Assembly (NCBI GenBank): GCA_023055505.1
Contig: JALIRH010000049.1
Coordinates: 2,294,001 to 2,358,000, forward strand
Reading direction: 5' to 3'
Origin: Callipepla californica brunnescens
Taxonomy: Eukaryota > Chordata > Aves > Galliformes > Odontophoridae
DNA length: 64,000 nt
Positions 25,370 through 38,805 of the stretch are shown here, piece after piece; position 1 is the first letter of the stretch, and each line of letters opens with the position of its first letter. The position numbers and the translations under genes were made by a program. The notes beneath the pieces are model-generated. The model searched no databases. It saw only the letters and a program-made list of their open reading frames with translations, and had not been told where the DNA came from.

Positions 25370-26369
25370 GTATTGTTTTAACATTCTGTATTTGAAAGAA
25401 AAACAAAACAGAAACTGTTTTCTGGTCTCAGAACATCTAGCAGTGACTGAGTAACCATTTTGTGGACAGGAGAGGAGCTCCTCTGTACTAACCACAGAGA
25501 GAAGTTCGTCCTGGGCTTGATCCCCGAGCTGTGTGTCTGAGCTACAAGCCTCAGAGAAGGCTCCGTGATGCTCTGTGCCAGTTCTCTTCTTTCTCTTCAG
25601 TGTGAGAATGTTGTTCTTTACTTGAGCTAATTAAGGTTCCACAGGCATTTGTGGGTCAGCTTTGTTCAGGTCAAGTGAATACAACCCATACTGACATAAC
25701 TAAGTATTTTAGGTGCACAGTAGTGTAAATGGGAGGCGGGAAGCTACCTGCGTTCTCCTTGAGGGGAGAACTGATAGGGCCAGCAAATCCCGCTGACTTC
25801 AGCTTCCAGTTGTCTGTTCCACGGCTGGAATAGTGCAAAAGCATGTTTGCAGCCAATTAATTGAAGATCTGTGAGGATCCTTCCTTTTCGTTCCAATATA
25901 GCAGTGGGTCTCGTTACTGAATACAATCTGGAAGGGAGAGATCTTGAGGATTCCCGTTTGCTGACTGGCATCCTGGTGAGTGTTTCTGGCCCAGTCGTTT
26001 CTATCGGTGCATGGAGCTTTATTCTGTAGCATTATTTTGTCCATGTAATTCTGGGTGCTACCATGTTATTTCTTTTGAGCTCTTAGCAGCTCGAAAGTTA
26101 TATTTTAACATAGCTGTATATGTTTTGTGTTCTGAAATTTCCTTTCTACGCTGGGGTTACCGAGGAGCACGTGCAGGGTGTAGCAGTGCATTATTTTGTC
26201 CGTGTAGTTCTAGGTGCTACCATGTTATTTCTTTTGAGCTCTTAGCAGCTTTCTGTTTTCACTGAGTTTTGTAAGAAGGGGATTGGTAGCTGTTGGCTGC
26301 TGTAGTTGACAGAAAAGCACAGTGTTGTAGGAGGAGAATGAGCCATTGGCAAGGTTGTCGGGAGAGAAA
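25370..26369. other. Gap with one orphan exon-like block
   Basis: At 25,902-25,975 an open block (VTEYNLEGRDLEDSRLLTG) is flanked by a clean acceptor (ccaatatag) and donor (gtgagt). Phase would be 1 in and 0 out. It cannot be assigned. The remainder has a local duplication of about 50 bases (gcattattttgtcc...cttagcagct) at about 26,030 and 26,190. Confidence 0.4.
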
Positions 26370-26890
26370 ATGCATGCTGTCATCCTTCTGCTTCTTGCGG
26401 CTGTCACTGATAGTACTGTTGAGAAAACTAGTCCACAGAAGTTCTTATTGGTAAGAAGAGAAGGAGACCTCATTCATGAGGAACAGTGGAGTAATACTGG
26501 GAATGGGGGGAAAAAAGGAGTTTGAAAGGTGAGAACGACTCTGCAAGTTTTGCCAGGTTCCCTCTGTGACTTCCTGATGTTTGGAAAGTGCTTTTGGAAC
26601 AATGAGTCTTGGCACTGGGATGTATTTATTTGCCCATGTCTTTTTTTCTGCTTACAATGACAGGGAATTGACGACTATTACGACGATAGGGATCTCAAGG
26701 CGGCAGGTACAAGCAAAGGCCTTGCAGGAAAGTACTGCTCTAATTAATCTTCAAGAAGATGGTCTCTGAAAAACAAACAGAAACCTTTCCCTAAATATTG
26801 CTGTCTCTCACCTGTTCTCACACTAGGTTGATCGGAATCTTCCAGGTATGCCAATAGAAGTGATCATGGAAGCTATTCAGCTGGCTACAG
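26370..26890 (+). CDS. Candidate small secreted-protein gene, 3' end missing (copy 1)
   Basis: Three small exons join in frame with good splice sites: 26370-26450 (ATG, signal peptide MHAVILLLLAAVTDS), 26664-26706 (GIDDYYDDRDLKAA) and 26846-26890 (MPIEVIMEAIQLAT) using the acceptor tcttccag. The product starts with a hydrophobic signal sequence, then an acidic Asp/Tyr-rich segment and an amphipathic stretch, about 57 residues so far. A donor follows at 26,891 but no next exon is found before the acrosin upstream sequence begins, so the gene is cut by the duplication junction or its last exon is unrecognised. No family identified. The copy 2 version is identical in these exons apart from noncoding changes. 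Confidence 0.45.
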
Positions 26891-27049
26891 GTACGTGCGT
26901 GCATTTGCATCTGTTTAATTAAATTACAAGCTGCACTTTATTTTTCACTTGAGACTGGGGAATGAGGAAGATTTTCCACCTGCAGCGAGCTCAGACGTTG
27001 CTGCTCGTTTGCAACGGCTGCAAGCACACGGCGCTCCGACAGCCAAACG

Positions 27050-27265
27050 CGCTGCGAAGCCGCTCGTGCTCCTCCTGCCGTCAGCAGGCAGCGCTGGCAG
27101 CCGGCCGCTCGTCCCATCCTGCAGGGGTCCCACCCCGCCCGGACCCACCTTGTGCAGCACCCGGCAACTCTGTGACGTCGGTGCTGACGTCAAACGGATA
27201 CACTGCGGCCGCAGTCGATGGCAGTGAAGCCAGGCGCGATGGGCTGCTGCTCTTCTCCGGCAGTG
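27050..27265 (+). promoter_or_regulatory. Acrosin type II upstream region with two CRE-like sites
   Basis: Shares the block gcgctgcgaagccgctcgtg and the following 150 bases with the type I acrosins, so it is the common acrosin proximal promoter. In this copy only, tgacgtcg (27,173) and a perfect tgacgtca (27,185-27,192) lie 74-93 bases before the ATG. No TATA box is visible. Confidence 0.6.
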
Positions 27266-29201
27266 ATGGTGCTGCTGCTCCTCCTCATGCCGCTGGCCGT
27301 GTGCCGGCCCGCGCCCAGCTCCTCGAGCGTCTGCGAGTGAGTGGCCCCCGGACAGCGGCTCACGTGCAGCGTGAGCGGGGCGAGGGAGCAGCCGGCAGCG
27401 GCGCTCACCGTCTTTCTCATTGCAGCACTTGCGGGCTCCGGCCCATGGTCTCTCGTTCTGCGGGAAATCGCATCGTGGGCGGCACGGATGCCCCGCGTGG
27501 GGCCTGGCCCTGGATCGTCAGCTTGCAGAGCCACTGGTTTGCGGGCTTGAAACACATTTGCGGAGGGTCCCTCATCAGCTCGCAGTGGGTCCTCACGGCA
27601 GCGCACTGCTTTGACCACGCGAGGTAAGGGCTGTCCCTTTCCTTGCAGTCCAGCCAGCGTGCGGGTGCTCCTGGGTGCACCCCTCCTGGGTGCTGCAGGA
27701 CGCGGCCGTGTTCCCGCTGACCCCTTTCTCCATCCTTCCTCCAGTCCCGACACACCGTGGCACGTGGTGATCGGTGCCAACGATTTGACTCGCCCGGGCC
27801 CCGGAGCTGTAGAGCGCAACGTGAAGCGGGTCATTGTGCACGAGTATTACGACAGGGACACCATGGCCAATGACATCGCCTTACTAGAAATGGACACACC
27901 TGTCCTCTGCAGCTCCTACATTCAGCTCGCCTGCATGCCCGACGCCTCGCTGAACGTGGCAGAGCTCTCAGAGTGCTACATCAGTGGCTGGGGACACGTG
28001 GGTCTGAGATGTGAGTATCCGAAACGTGCAACTAAAGCTTGGCGTGCTGCTGAGGCAGGGGGCAGGCATCCTTGATGGCGGCACTGGAACCCAGGGTGAC
28101 ACGCACCATGGGGATGTGTCCGCAGAGAGGGATGGGCCTGACCCATTTCCCAAAGCAGGGAAGCGTCGGTACGTCTCAGGACACAAACCCAAGACCTAGG
28201 GGAGGGGGTTCACCCCCTAACAGGGTGAGAACCGGCAAGGAGTTGACGCTGCCAATTCTGCTCTTGCCCGCAGCCCAAGAGGAACCTGCCAGACCGTACC
28301 ACATCCTGCAGGAGGCCAGGGTCTGGCTCATTGACCTCCAACTCTGCAACAGCACGCACTGGTACGCCGGGGCCATCCATTCCCACAACGTGTGTGCTGG
28401 TTATCCGCAGGGCGGCATCGACACCTGCCAGGTAGGAGCTGCACGCTGACACGCAGCCGTGCTGTGCCTGCAAGCCGCCCTCCCAGCGCCGGGTGCCCAC
28501 CAGCTCTGGAGCTCACCCCCCTTTCCCATCTGCAGCTCCTCCCCCTGGCTCCCCATGCCTCGCGTGCCTGGGACTCTGCCTGGAGCATCCCCCCCCGGGT
28601 GCTCCTGGTGCCGTGGAGGTCCAGAGCCAGTCCTGGAACACACCTCTCACCTCAGGCCAGATCATTGCACAGAGATGAGGGAGGGAGAGCAACTTTCCGT
28701 GCCTGCAGCCCCCTCCCAAAAGCTTTTTTACGCTCTAGCACCCCAGCGGAGCTTTTCTGTGCGGTGAATGTGGCTCTAGGGAGTGTTGTGAGAAAGCCAG
28801 CTCTGCGGCTGATGTGGTCGCCCGGTAACACTTTGGCCTTCTCTCCTCTGCAGGGCGACAGCGGTGGTCCTCTGGTATGCAAGGATAAAAGAGCCGACTT
28901 CTTCTGGCTCGTTGGCGTGACCAGCTGGGGGAGGGGCTGCGGGAGAATGCAGCAGCCTGGAGTCTATGCCTCCACTCAGCACTTCCGGCACTGGATCCTG
29001 GTGCAGATGGGACTGCTGCCAGCAGAAGTGCCCACTACAGCACCACCTCCAGCGTACACATCAACCCCCTCCCACAGGCCAGCGCAGTCCAGCCCGTTTA
29101 CCGCGTGTGCTTTTCCAGCCCAGAAAGTCTGGGATTTCATCAGTCGGCTCCAGGAACTGCTGCACTGGTTTAGAGGAAACCAGGCTGGAACAGCCACGTG
29201 A
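27266..29201 (+). CDS. ACR: Acrosin, type II, copy 1
   Basis: Five exons (27266-27336, 27426-27623, 27745-28010, 28274-28431, 28854-29201) total 1,041 bases, 346 residues. Signal peptide of about 12 residues, light chain VCDTCGLRP, activation site Arg39/Ile40, catalytic His84, Asp133 and Ser234, S1-pocket Asp228. All paired cysteines expected of acrosin are in place. Exon 3 has the same length (266) as in type I and intron phases are identical, showing common descent. The tail is Pro/Thr-rich, ending in a helix ([14 protein letters not shown]) like type I's. Differs from type I in roughly a third of positions, so this is an older paralogue pair, each recently doubled. AATAAA at 29,316. Confidence 0.93.
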
Positions 29202-29252
29202 GCCACGGCAGGCTGCGGTGCAGCACGACCCCTTTCTCCCCTGTTAATACTT

Positions 29253-29273
29253 CAGTGCCATCTGTCCTATCTT
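29253..29273. other. Micro-inversion in the acrosin II 3' UTR
   Basis: Reads cagtgccatctgtcctatct here; copy 2 at 53,113-53,132 reads its reverse complement, with matching sequence on both sides. Confidence 0.85.
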
Positions 29274-29490
29274 CTTTTGATTTCACTCCAATGTTGATGT
29301 TTACTTTGTTGAAGAAATAAAGTTTTTCATTTTCACAGCAATCCGTGTCCCTGTTGAGTTCAGTCTCCTCTGCCGGGCAAAGACTTCCATACCTGGTGCC
29401 TGCAAAAGGAGGAATAAGGAATAAGGGATAAGGGAGGACTGATATCAGGTGGAAGGAAAGAGAAGCACACCAAAGAAAAAAAAACTTGGG

Positions 29491-31314
29491 TTTGAAGAGT
29501 AAACTAACTCCTCAGCAAGACAGCAATGAGACGAGATGCTCTGGTGACAAGAGATACGATACATAGCAAAATTCCCATGAAATATGAACCCAGGACCCAG
29601 GGTTCTCTTGCCATCTCTGGGGATGACTCGGTGCTCACGCGGGTTTCACCAGGAGGAAACTCTGCTCCATGTGCCTGGTCACCTCTTTCCTGGAATGCAT
29701 GGCTGGCATTCATCAGGAAACAGAGGAGGAACTAAATGCGACTGTACAAAACCTGTGCTTTTTCATCAAGCTTTTATGCAGTTGAGTTTTGAAATCCAAA
29801 CTCAGCTGTTTGGATTGCTTTGTGACTTAAATTCAAATTCTATGGCCATCACTGTTTGCTCCCAAACTGAAGGCTCCTCTGGAATTATGACTGATGTAAC
29901 ACTGAACAGCAAATCACGCTCTTGGGTTTCATTCTTCCCAAGGAGCCCAGTACCTAAATGGAGGACAAGAGAGAGGCAGAGACAAAGACATTGGAGAGAT
30001 CCGTGAGACAATCATGGGAAGCAGTAATCTCAGAACATGGTGTTCCCTGGCACTGACAGCTCTTTTGGTAAGCATCACGGCAAAGGAAAATCTTCATTCT
30101 CTTACACCAAAAAATAATCTCTATGTTGAATGTCGTTATCAATGTGATTTGACCACCCCCACGATCTCTAAGCTGAGTATAAACATAGGTTATTTTAACA
30201 TACAAATGACTCACTGGATATTTATCTTCTGGCTTTGTCTCCCAAACCATTTTATAATTCACACACACACATTTAATTGTATGCTTTAAATGAATTGGTG
30301 TTCATGCTGTCCCTGATCCTCATTATGAAAACACATGTTCTGGGTCGAAGAGATGTTTTTATAAGACACAGTTTCACTTTTGGTCCATGGTGGAAATAAT
30401 CCTAACAATGCCAGTAGAGGCAAGTCCTAATTACAGACGAATGGTCTGTAAGATGGCTGTGCTGGCATGTTTGATTTACACTGCAGAACCGTGATTTCTG
30501 AAGCTCTTTGAGATATTCAGATGCAAAGTCCAGTTAAAGCACAGACTTTGTCTCTGCTGCTACAAGATTCAGTGCGACTCGGTCTATGCTCCCATGCACA
30601 GGAAGGACAAACAGACTGGCCACAGAGGAAGGGGAGGGTTTAACCCACTCACCACTGTTCTCTTCCAAGCAGGGAGTGGAGTTATGCATGAGGACACTAG
30701 GCCAGCTTCAGCTCTCAGCCAATGATTGTGTGCTATAATACTGTCAGCCAATGGTCAGTTTGCACTCCAGCTAAAGAAAACTATCTAAGTCACGTATTGT
30801 TAGCAATAAATTGAAGCTTGATCACTTGTATTGAGTGCTGTCGTGCTTCCCCACCTGAGAGCAATCGACTCAGGCCCTGAATCCGCGGCAGTGGTGTTAT
30901 CTGAAGCCATTGTGTGTTTGCCAGCTTGAATGCTTCTTTCTTTAGAGTACCTGAAATACGGAAATGCAAGCTGATCATATGGTGTTACCGCTAAGACACA
31001 ACTTAGCTTGCAATTGCTTCTGAAATATCCTGGTTAATCACATTTGAAATTTGGTATTTCTACAGCAAAAGGGTGCTGAAGTGAAAAGGCTGGAAGCATT
31101 GCAGGGAGAAATCACCACATGGCAGGATAAGCTCAAGTGATGAGTCTTTAGAAAAAGAGGCAATGTGATTTTTTTCCTATGACCAGTAACTTTCCCAGTT
31201 AGAGGTCAGAGTGTGAACTGTTTGAAGAGGATGTCTGCAGAACTGCTGGTTTAGTTTTTCTAAGAGATTTTGGTTTTCTAAGAAAATTCCCCTTGTCCTG
31301 CTGTTACCTGCCCT
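29491..31314. other. Spacer; one candidate first exon, one LTR-like piece
   Basis: At 30,014-30,067 an ATG opens a hydrophobic signal-like sequence (MGSSNLRTWCSLALTALL) ending at a good donor (gtaagc), but no following exon was found. At 30,700-30,850 a block with agccaatgattgtgtgctat and AATAAA (about 30,808) resembles the end of an LTR and matches the minus strand at 63,400-63,530. At 31,066-31,140 an acceptor precedes 24 codons (EVKRLEALQGEITTW), coiled-coil-like. None is assignable. Confidence 0.35.
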
Positions 31315-31689
31315 TCAAAGAGTTGACTCCCGTCCTGTTTATAGGCTCCCTTTAGGCACTGAAAGGCTGCAATGAGGTCACCCCGCAGCCTTCTTTTCTC
31401 TGGGCTTGAACAAGCCCAGCTCCCTCAGCCTGTCTTGGTAGGGGAGGTGCTCCAGCCCTCTGAGCATCTTTGTGGCCCTCCTCTGGACCCTCTCCAACAG
31501 CTCCCTGCCTTTCTTGTACTGGGGGCTCCAGACCTGGACGCGGTACTCGAGATGGGGCCTCACAAGAGGAGAGTAGAGAGGGACAATCACCTCCCTGTCC
31601 CTGCCGGCCACCCCTCTCCTGATGGAGCCCAAGATCCCATTTGCTTCCAGAGCTGCAGGAGCACACTGCAGGCTCATGTGAAGTTTTTC
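31315..31689 (-). mobile_element. CR1 LINE fragment at the palindrome's inner edge
   Basis: Minus-strand CR1 ORF2 end ([20 protein letters not shown]). It abuts the right arm directly at 31,690. Confidence 0.88.
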
Positions 31690-31990
31690 ACTCTCCTCGC
31701 CCGGACTCGCCCTCACTTGGCATGGCGGGCCGGGCACGGCCACCGGCACTGCGCACGCTCGGCTTCCCGCACCGCTCGTCCAATCGCTGCTCCTTCCGAG
31801 CTTTGGGTGACGGCGACTCCAGCCAATCGGCTATGCGCAGACCGAGGGGGCGGGTGCCGCGCGGGGCCAATCACTCGCGGTGCCGGAGCTCGAGCGGGAA
31901 AAGGGGCAGGGGGAGGGACTGCGTAGAACAGGCAGCGGTCGCAACCAATGAGAAGGTCCGATGGGAAGGGCCGGCCAATAGGAGAGGCGG
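31690..31990 (-). promoter_or_regulatory. Multi-CCAAT CpG-rich promoter, right-arm copy
   Basis: Five CCAAT boxes on the plus strand (31,780, 31,823, 31,867, 31,945, 31,975), inverse of 16,263-16,573. The ATG with adjacent donor (minus strand, about 31,722) faces the CR1 fragment, so any MROH exons it once served are gone here. Confidence 0.65.
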
Positions 31991-32754
31991 TGTCCGGGGC
32001 TGCCAGAGCCCCTCAGGCCCCTTGCTTCTGAGTCCTGGCAGTGCTTTGGATTGCAGCCTGCTGACAGCTGTGGGCATCTCCCCTTTGTTTTCCACAGAAA
32101 ACAAACCCAGCCCCTTCCCTGCATTCAGTGGCAGGAGTTGGAGGTGCTCTCTTGGATTCCAGAGCATTCTGCCCTGTTATCTGCAGCACCACAACCTCTG
32201 CAGCTCCTGAGGTAGCCGGGCAGCAGGACATCCAGAAACGTGGAATGCTGTTGGACATTTTTGTCCCCACTCATCACTGGAGTTGGCCCAGCTTTAAGTT
32301 GACTGATGCATTGCACACACCTCGCACCCACCTACATTGCACCAGTATCTGGCACTTGAGAGAGGCTTGATGTTCCCAGCAGCTGTCCTCCAGGCCTCTC
32401 GTCTACAGCCTGTGTACCCTTGTCCAGTCGTGTCCCCCCCACCCATGAGCAGCCATGGTTTCAGCCCTCGTGGGCCATTCTCTCCCAGTGGTGGCCTGCA
32501 GTCTGCACGCAGCCCCATTTTGCAGGTGCCAGGCATGGCACTCTTTGCCTGGCATGGGAGATAGAACTGAGCCGAGACACGGATTGCAGTGAAAATGAGA
32601 ACATTTATTTGTATAACTCAGTAAACTTCCATCTCTATGTGCAGAAAGAACAGAAGATGACGGACAGGACAGAGGAGAGCTTTGGCACTGGGGCTGCCAT
32701 GAGGCATTACCCCGACAGAAAAGGGTTGTGCGCTGCAACCTGCTGTGTGACTAT

Positions 32755-34377
<1,623 letters not shown>

Positions 34378-34639
34378 TCTTGAAGGAGAGAGGCAGCACA
34401 TCGCGCCTGGCTTCGTCACTATCGACTTCAGCCACAGCGTGCCCGGTGCTGACGCCGACCTCACAGAGCCGTCGGTTCCGAGGGCTGTGCCACCGCCGGG
34501 GCTGCACGGGGGGGTCCGGGTCAGGGTGGGACCCCTGCAGGATGGGACGAGTGGTCGGCTGCCAGCGCTGCCTGCTGATGGCAGGAGGAGCACGAGCGGC
34601 TTCGCAGCACATCTGGGTGCTGGAGCACAGCTGTGACTT

Positions 34640-35840
34640 GGAAACACAGATGGTTTTTCTTTTCTTATATATATATATTTTTTTTTACCTCATCTCACAG
34701 ATTTCTACTTTGGTGTTCTTTTTTTCCCCGATGCTCTCTTCCATCCCAGTTCGAGGGGGCAGGGAGCAAATGGTTGTGCAGTGCTGAGCTGCCTAACAAC
34801 ACCGTGCATGTCATTTGAATAGAATCTTGCTTTGGAGGAAGATTTATTTTGGTTCTGGATTGGTTTTCTTAAAAATATTCCCTGGTCTAAGTAGGACTCT
34901 GAAACTAAGAGGAGATAGAAGCTCCATGGCTTGAAACCCACCTTGGCTAAGCGACATCTTGGCTACATCTGCCCAAGTCTTTCTAGCAGAAATTGGGAGA
35001 AAAAAGAATCACAGAGAATTGCACAGGTGTTCGGTATTACCAAAAAGCTCTGGATGATAACTGAGGTCGTTTCGGGATCTGCAGGGGAGGAACAGACTGA
35101 CAAATCAGCTGCTTTGATTTGTACACGTCTGAAACATTTCCAGGATTGAAATGACAGCAATGCAGGAAAAAATCTCGCAGAACAATGACAGCGGTAACCC
35201 TTCCTCGGGAATATCTGTGCGTGGTTGTCTGAGACGTTGTGAGAGTCTGAGTCAGAGGTGGGACTGCTACACACAAGGGTCACGCTAGCAGCAAGGCCAT
35301 TTACAGCACCTGTCCTGGGTTCCGCTGGGACAAAGCTGATTTCCTTGAGAGCGTCTGGTACGATGCTGTGTTTTGGCTGGAGGAGAAAAGCAATGTTGGC
35401 AGCGTAAGAAAAGCAATGTTGACAGTGTATCCAAGCGTTGGTTGTTGCTGAGCAGTGCTGCACAGGGCCAAGGACATTTCAGCTGCTCAGTTCCTCCTAC
35501 CGTCCCGCCAGCGCGGGGGCCGGGAGGCAACAAGGAACGGGAAGGGGCAGAATCAGGAGAGCTGCCGCAAACAGGCCACTTCATCCCATACGGCAGCACG
35601 CGAGAAGTACAGAACTGTGGGGAGCTGTGCAGGGAGGGGGCAGACACTGCTCAGGGACAGGCTGGGCATCACTTGGTGGGGGCTGAGAAACCGTGTGGCG
35701 CATCTCTTTGTTTTGTAAACACATACACAGATACACAAGGACAAGGGGGAATGATTTTCAGCTAGAAGAAGGGAGCCGTAGATCAGCTGTTAGGGAGAAG
35801 CATTCCTCTTTTCTCTTTGCTTTCCTCTCCTTTCCGGTTG
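34640..35840. other. Upstream region of acrosin type I copy 2, no gene recognised
   Basis: Mirror of 11,831-13,060; includes the (ta)n/poly-T tract at about 34,665-34,688. Confidence 0.55.
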
Positions 35841-35844
35841 TTGC

Positions 35845-36170
35845 CCTCACTCAGCATGGCGGGCCGGGCACTGCCACCCGAACTGCGCACGCGCAGAGCA
35901 GGCACCTGGCCGTGGCTGCCAATAGGGAGGAAGCGTGGCTTCGCTCGCCCAATCATCCCTCCTCTCGGTCTTGAGTGACAGGCACGGCAGCCAGTTAGCT
36001 CTGCAGACGTGAGAGGGCGGGCGCACGCGGGCGGCGGGGCTCTCCCGGATGAATGAACGGTCCGGGGGTGGGCGCGCGTATGATAGGCAGCAGTCGGAAC
36101 CAATGAGAGGGCCGGACGGAGCAGGGCTGGCCAATCGGAGAGGCGGAGGGGCGGGAAGCGCGGGCGGGGA
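35845..36170. promoter_or_regulatory. Multi-CCAAT CpG-rich promoter between acrosin I and the membrane-protein gene
   Basis: Mirror of 11,510-11,830: CpG-rich with CCAAT boxes in caataggg, caatcatc, ccaatgag and ccaatcgg contexts. Lies 200 bases before the first exon of the plus-strand membrane-protein gene. Confidence 0.65.
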
Positions 36171-36385
36171 GAGATGGGCAGCACCCTGATCCCAGCACGG
36201 GGTCCCCCCCAGCCTGCAGCCCAGGGGAAGAGCCGGGCATGTCTTCCTGCGGTGCCTTAGCGTCACCTTCCTGTGTGCACATCAGAGATCTGCAGTAAGA
36301 AAGGCCTGAGTGGCCAAATGTTGGTCCGTGATGGCGTTGCACGCGGCCTGGAGAGAGTACTGAGCAACCTGCCCATAGCCAGACA

Positions 36386-38370
36386 GTGCGTCACCCTGTG
36401 CACTCGGAGGGACTGCCGACCTGGATCTTTCTCCCATCCCGTTACCTGACCCAGCTGCAGTCCCTGATGGAGAAAGAGATCCCAGCATTTGATGGGAACT
36501 TCTCTCATCTGTTTGCGATTCCAGATGACGACGCTGTTTCTCCAGATCAAGTTGCGTGGCTGGACACAGCTTCTGTTCCTCAGGTGGAGCCCAGGGGTAA
36601 GTCAGTGCAGGGACAGAGCCTCCAGGGTTCTCCCCTCCCCATCTCTCTTCCTCCCTTCTCCATCCCCTTTTTGTTCTCTTCCCATCTCCAGACAGTTCCG
36701 CACGTGGTTTTTTGTGTATTAGCGTGGTGCGCTGCAGACACCCAGCACCAATTTCTGAGATGTTCCTGTGTAAAAGGAAGAGAAGAGTGCTGAGGAATAA
36801 TCAATCCACTGTTCTTCCCATCTGGAGATGGATATGGTTTGATATGACGATGTTTGACAGGAGCTGCTCTGTTCTGTTTTACAGATCTGAGTGGAAGTGA
36901 ACAGGATGCAGGATCCCCGCTGGCTTCCAGGACAGAAGCGACAGGAGATGACGTGGGTACGCCGTGGCTTCTTACTTCCTTTGAGAGCTGCCAGCTCACA
37001 GCCCTCACGGCAGCCAGGCACGCATGCAGGAATGAGAACACAGAGCTGCGCGTGCGTGCCCCGTCCCCGCACCGTCCCCCAGTACCGTGAGCTCGTCAGC
37101 TGTGCCCTTACACAGTGACATAGATGGTGGTGCGTGATGCAAAGCTCTCACGGTTCTTTGGTTGCAGAAATGTCTCTGGAGAGGGCCGTGCCAAACCCTC
37201 AGCTGCTTCCCGGGCTGGAGTACCGCTGGTATCACAGGGGTGGGTACTCTGTCTGGATGGACTTCCCCAGAAAGAGCGCTCGGTTCAAGCGTTGGTTCGT
37301 CTGCAATGTGTCGTGGTACGTTCTGTTGAGGTCCTGCGAGAGAGAGGTGGAAATTGGGAAGTGGAAGATATTTGCAGAGGCTTTCTCACCTTGCAATGAC
37401 AGACGTAAGGGAGAACGCAGTGTCTGGTGGGTATATTTCTGTCTGTGCGTCAGAAGACTTGGGAACCTAGCGTTCCACATCCATACGTGAAAAATACTGA
37501 GCAGAGGGCTTGGTGGCCAATGGTTAAGAGGTCGCTCCCCTCCCATCGGCTTCCCGAGGACTTGGGAACTTTGTCCTCTGGGAACGAAGCCGCCTGAAGC
37601 ACGTTCAGCAGATGGAGAGAAGAAATAGGGATCTTCCTCCTGCAGTCTGTGCAGGCCAGGGAAGCGTTGTGGGATTCTGTTTGCTCCAGGAGGCCACAGA
37701 AACGAAACGGAACATTTTGTGTCAGTGTCAGAGCTCTGATGAGGTTGCCCGTTTACCTGACCGTGGTTGTTGTTTCAGACGCGAGTGGTGGAGAACCCAC
37801 GAGAGGCACCCACGTGAAAGACGTGCCCATATTCTGCCTAAAAGGCGCTATTGCTGTGTTCATTCCTTTTCTGCTTCTGGTCATTGCGTGCTGCATTTGC
37901 ATCCGGCGGCGGAGGCAGAGACACCAGTGAGTTGTTCCCCCCCGCCATCCCACCACGCTCTTTATCACAGTGCTGCTCTGTGGGGCGCTGGAAGGAAGGA
38001 GAGCGGGGTGCTCTCCCGTGCCCTCAGCGGTTCCTCTCTCTGCAGGCGCCTCACTGAGTCTGCCAAAGCCCGGTGTGCTTCTCGAGAACACTTACTGCAT
38101 TGGGACAGAGAGCTGGCTCCAGATGAATCACCAGACAGACACACTAAGCGCCAGCGGTCTCCACGTGTGCCGGGATGTACTGCCCGCATGTTGCAGAGCC
38201 CAGAAAGATCACCCCCATCCCCCTGGCCACAGAGCTGCCCGGCTCAGCTGCCCCCAGTGCGGCCCCTGCGGCCCCCCAGCCCAGCCTACCCTGCTGTTAT
38301 GGGGAAGCAGAGCGGAGCGAGAAGCCCCCAGCCCTGCCAGCCACTGCTCCCATCCTACAGGGCATCGTAG
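36386..38370 (+). CDS. Unassigned single-pass type I membrane protein, copy 2 (right arm)
   Basis: Exons about 36386-36596, 36885-36956, 37168-37404, 37779-37926 and 38046-38370 (TAG) join in frame, as in the left-arm twin. Exon 1 holds QLQSLMEKEIPAFDG and FSHLFAIPDDD; exon 3 a Trp/Cys-rich segment (LEYRWYHRGGYSVWMDFP, FVCNVSWYV) that could be part of a small disulfide or Ig-like fold; exon 4 the membrane helix and RRRR anchor; exon 5 the basic, proline-rich tail. The difference seen from the twin is Val for Glu in exon 4 (GTHVKD against GTHEKD). True start unknown: open sequence extends back to a stop near 36,331 and no ATG is in frame, so at least one upstream exon is missing from this model. 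Confidence 0.6.
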
Positions 38371-38624
38371 CAGTCACCTACAGGGACCATGTGTCACACC
38401 TGGACAAGAGCTGCTGCGGTCAGCTGTGGCTTTCCAGGTTTCTGTTGCAGCAATAAATAAGAAATAGCTGAGTTGAGCGTGCCACGTTTTGGTGAATTCT
38501 CCTAGAACACATTTGAAAGATGCTGTGTTTAGAGAGGAAGCCTTGCTTGATTCTGCACAGGGTGCAGGGAGTGAAATCCTTACAACAAGCGCGCCGTGTC
38601 TTCACGCTGGCTTCAGTTCAGAGT

Positions 38625-38805
38625 GAGAAGTTTCCATGCTGCACCTGCTTGGTGCAACTTGAAGCCACGTCCCCTTGTCCTGTCACTGTCACCAGTGAGA
38701 AGAGACCAACCCCGCTCTCACTGCCATCAGCTTCTGGGTATTTGAAGAGAGCAACGAGGTCTCCCCTCAGCCTTCTAATTGTTAGAAATGCTCTAAGTCA
38801 AGAAT
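38625..38805 (-). mobile_element. CR1 LINE fragment
   Basis: Mirror of 8,895-9,050. Confidence 0.8.

Larger units (their letters stand above)
18018..29490 (+). repeat. Direct segmental repeat, copy 1
   Basis: Matches 42,237-53,349 with an offset of about 23,850 (20276/44150, 24521/48367, 26370/50227, 28392/52249). Begins at tccctctgtagaggagctgc and ends at aaacttggg. It carries the XPO1 fragment, the pyrimidine satellite, RANBP2 exons, the small secreted-protein exons and acrosin type II. Confidence 0.93.
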
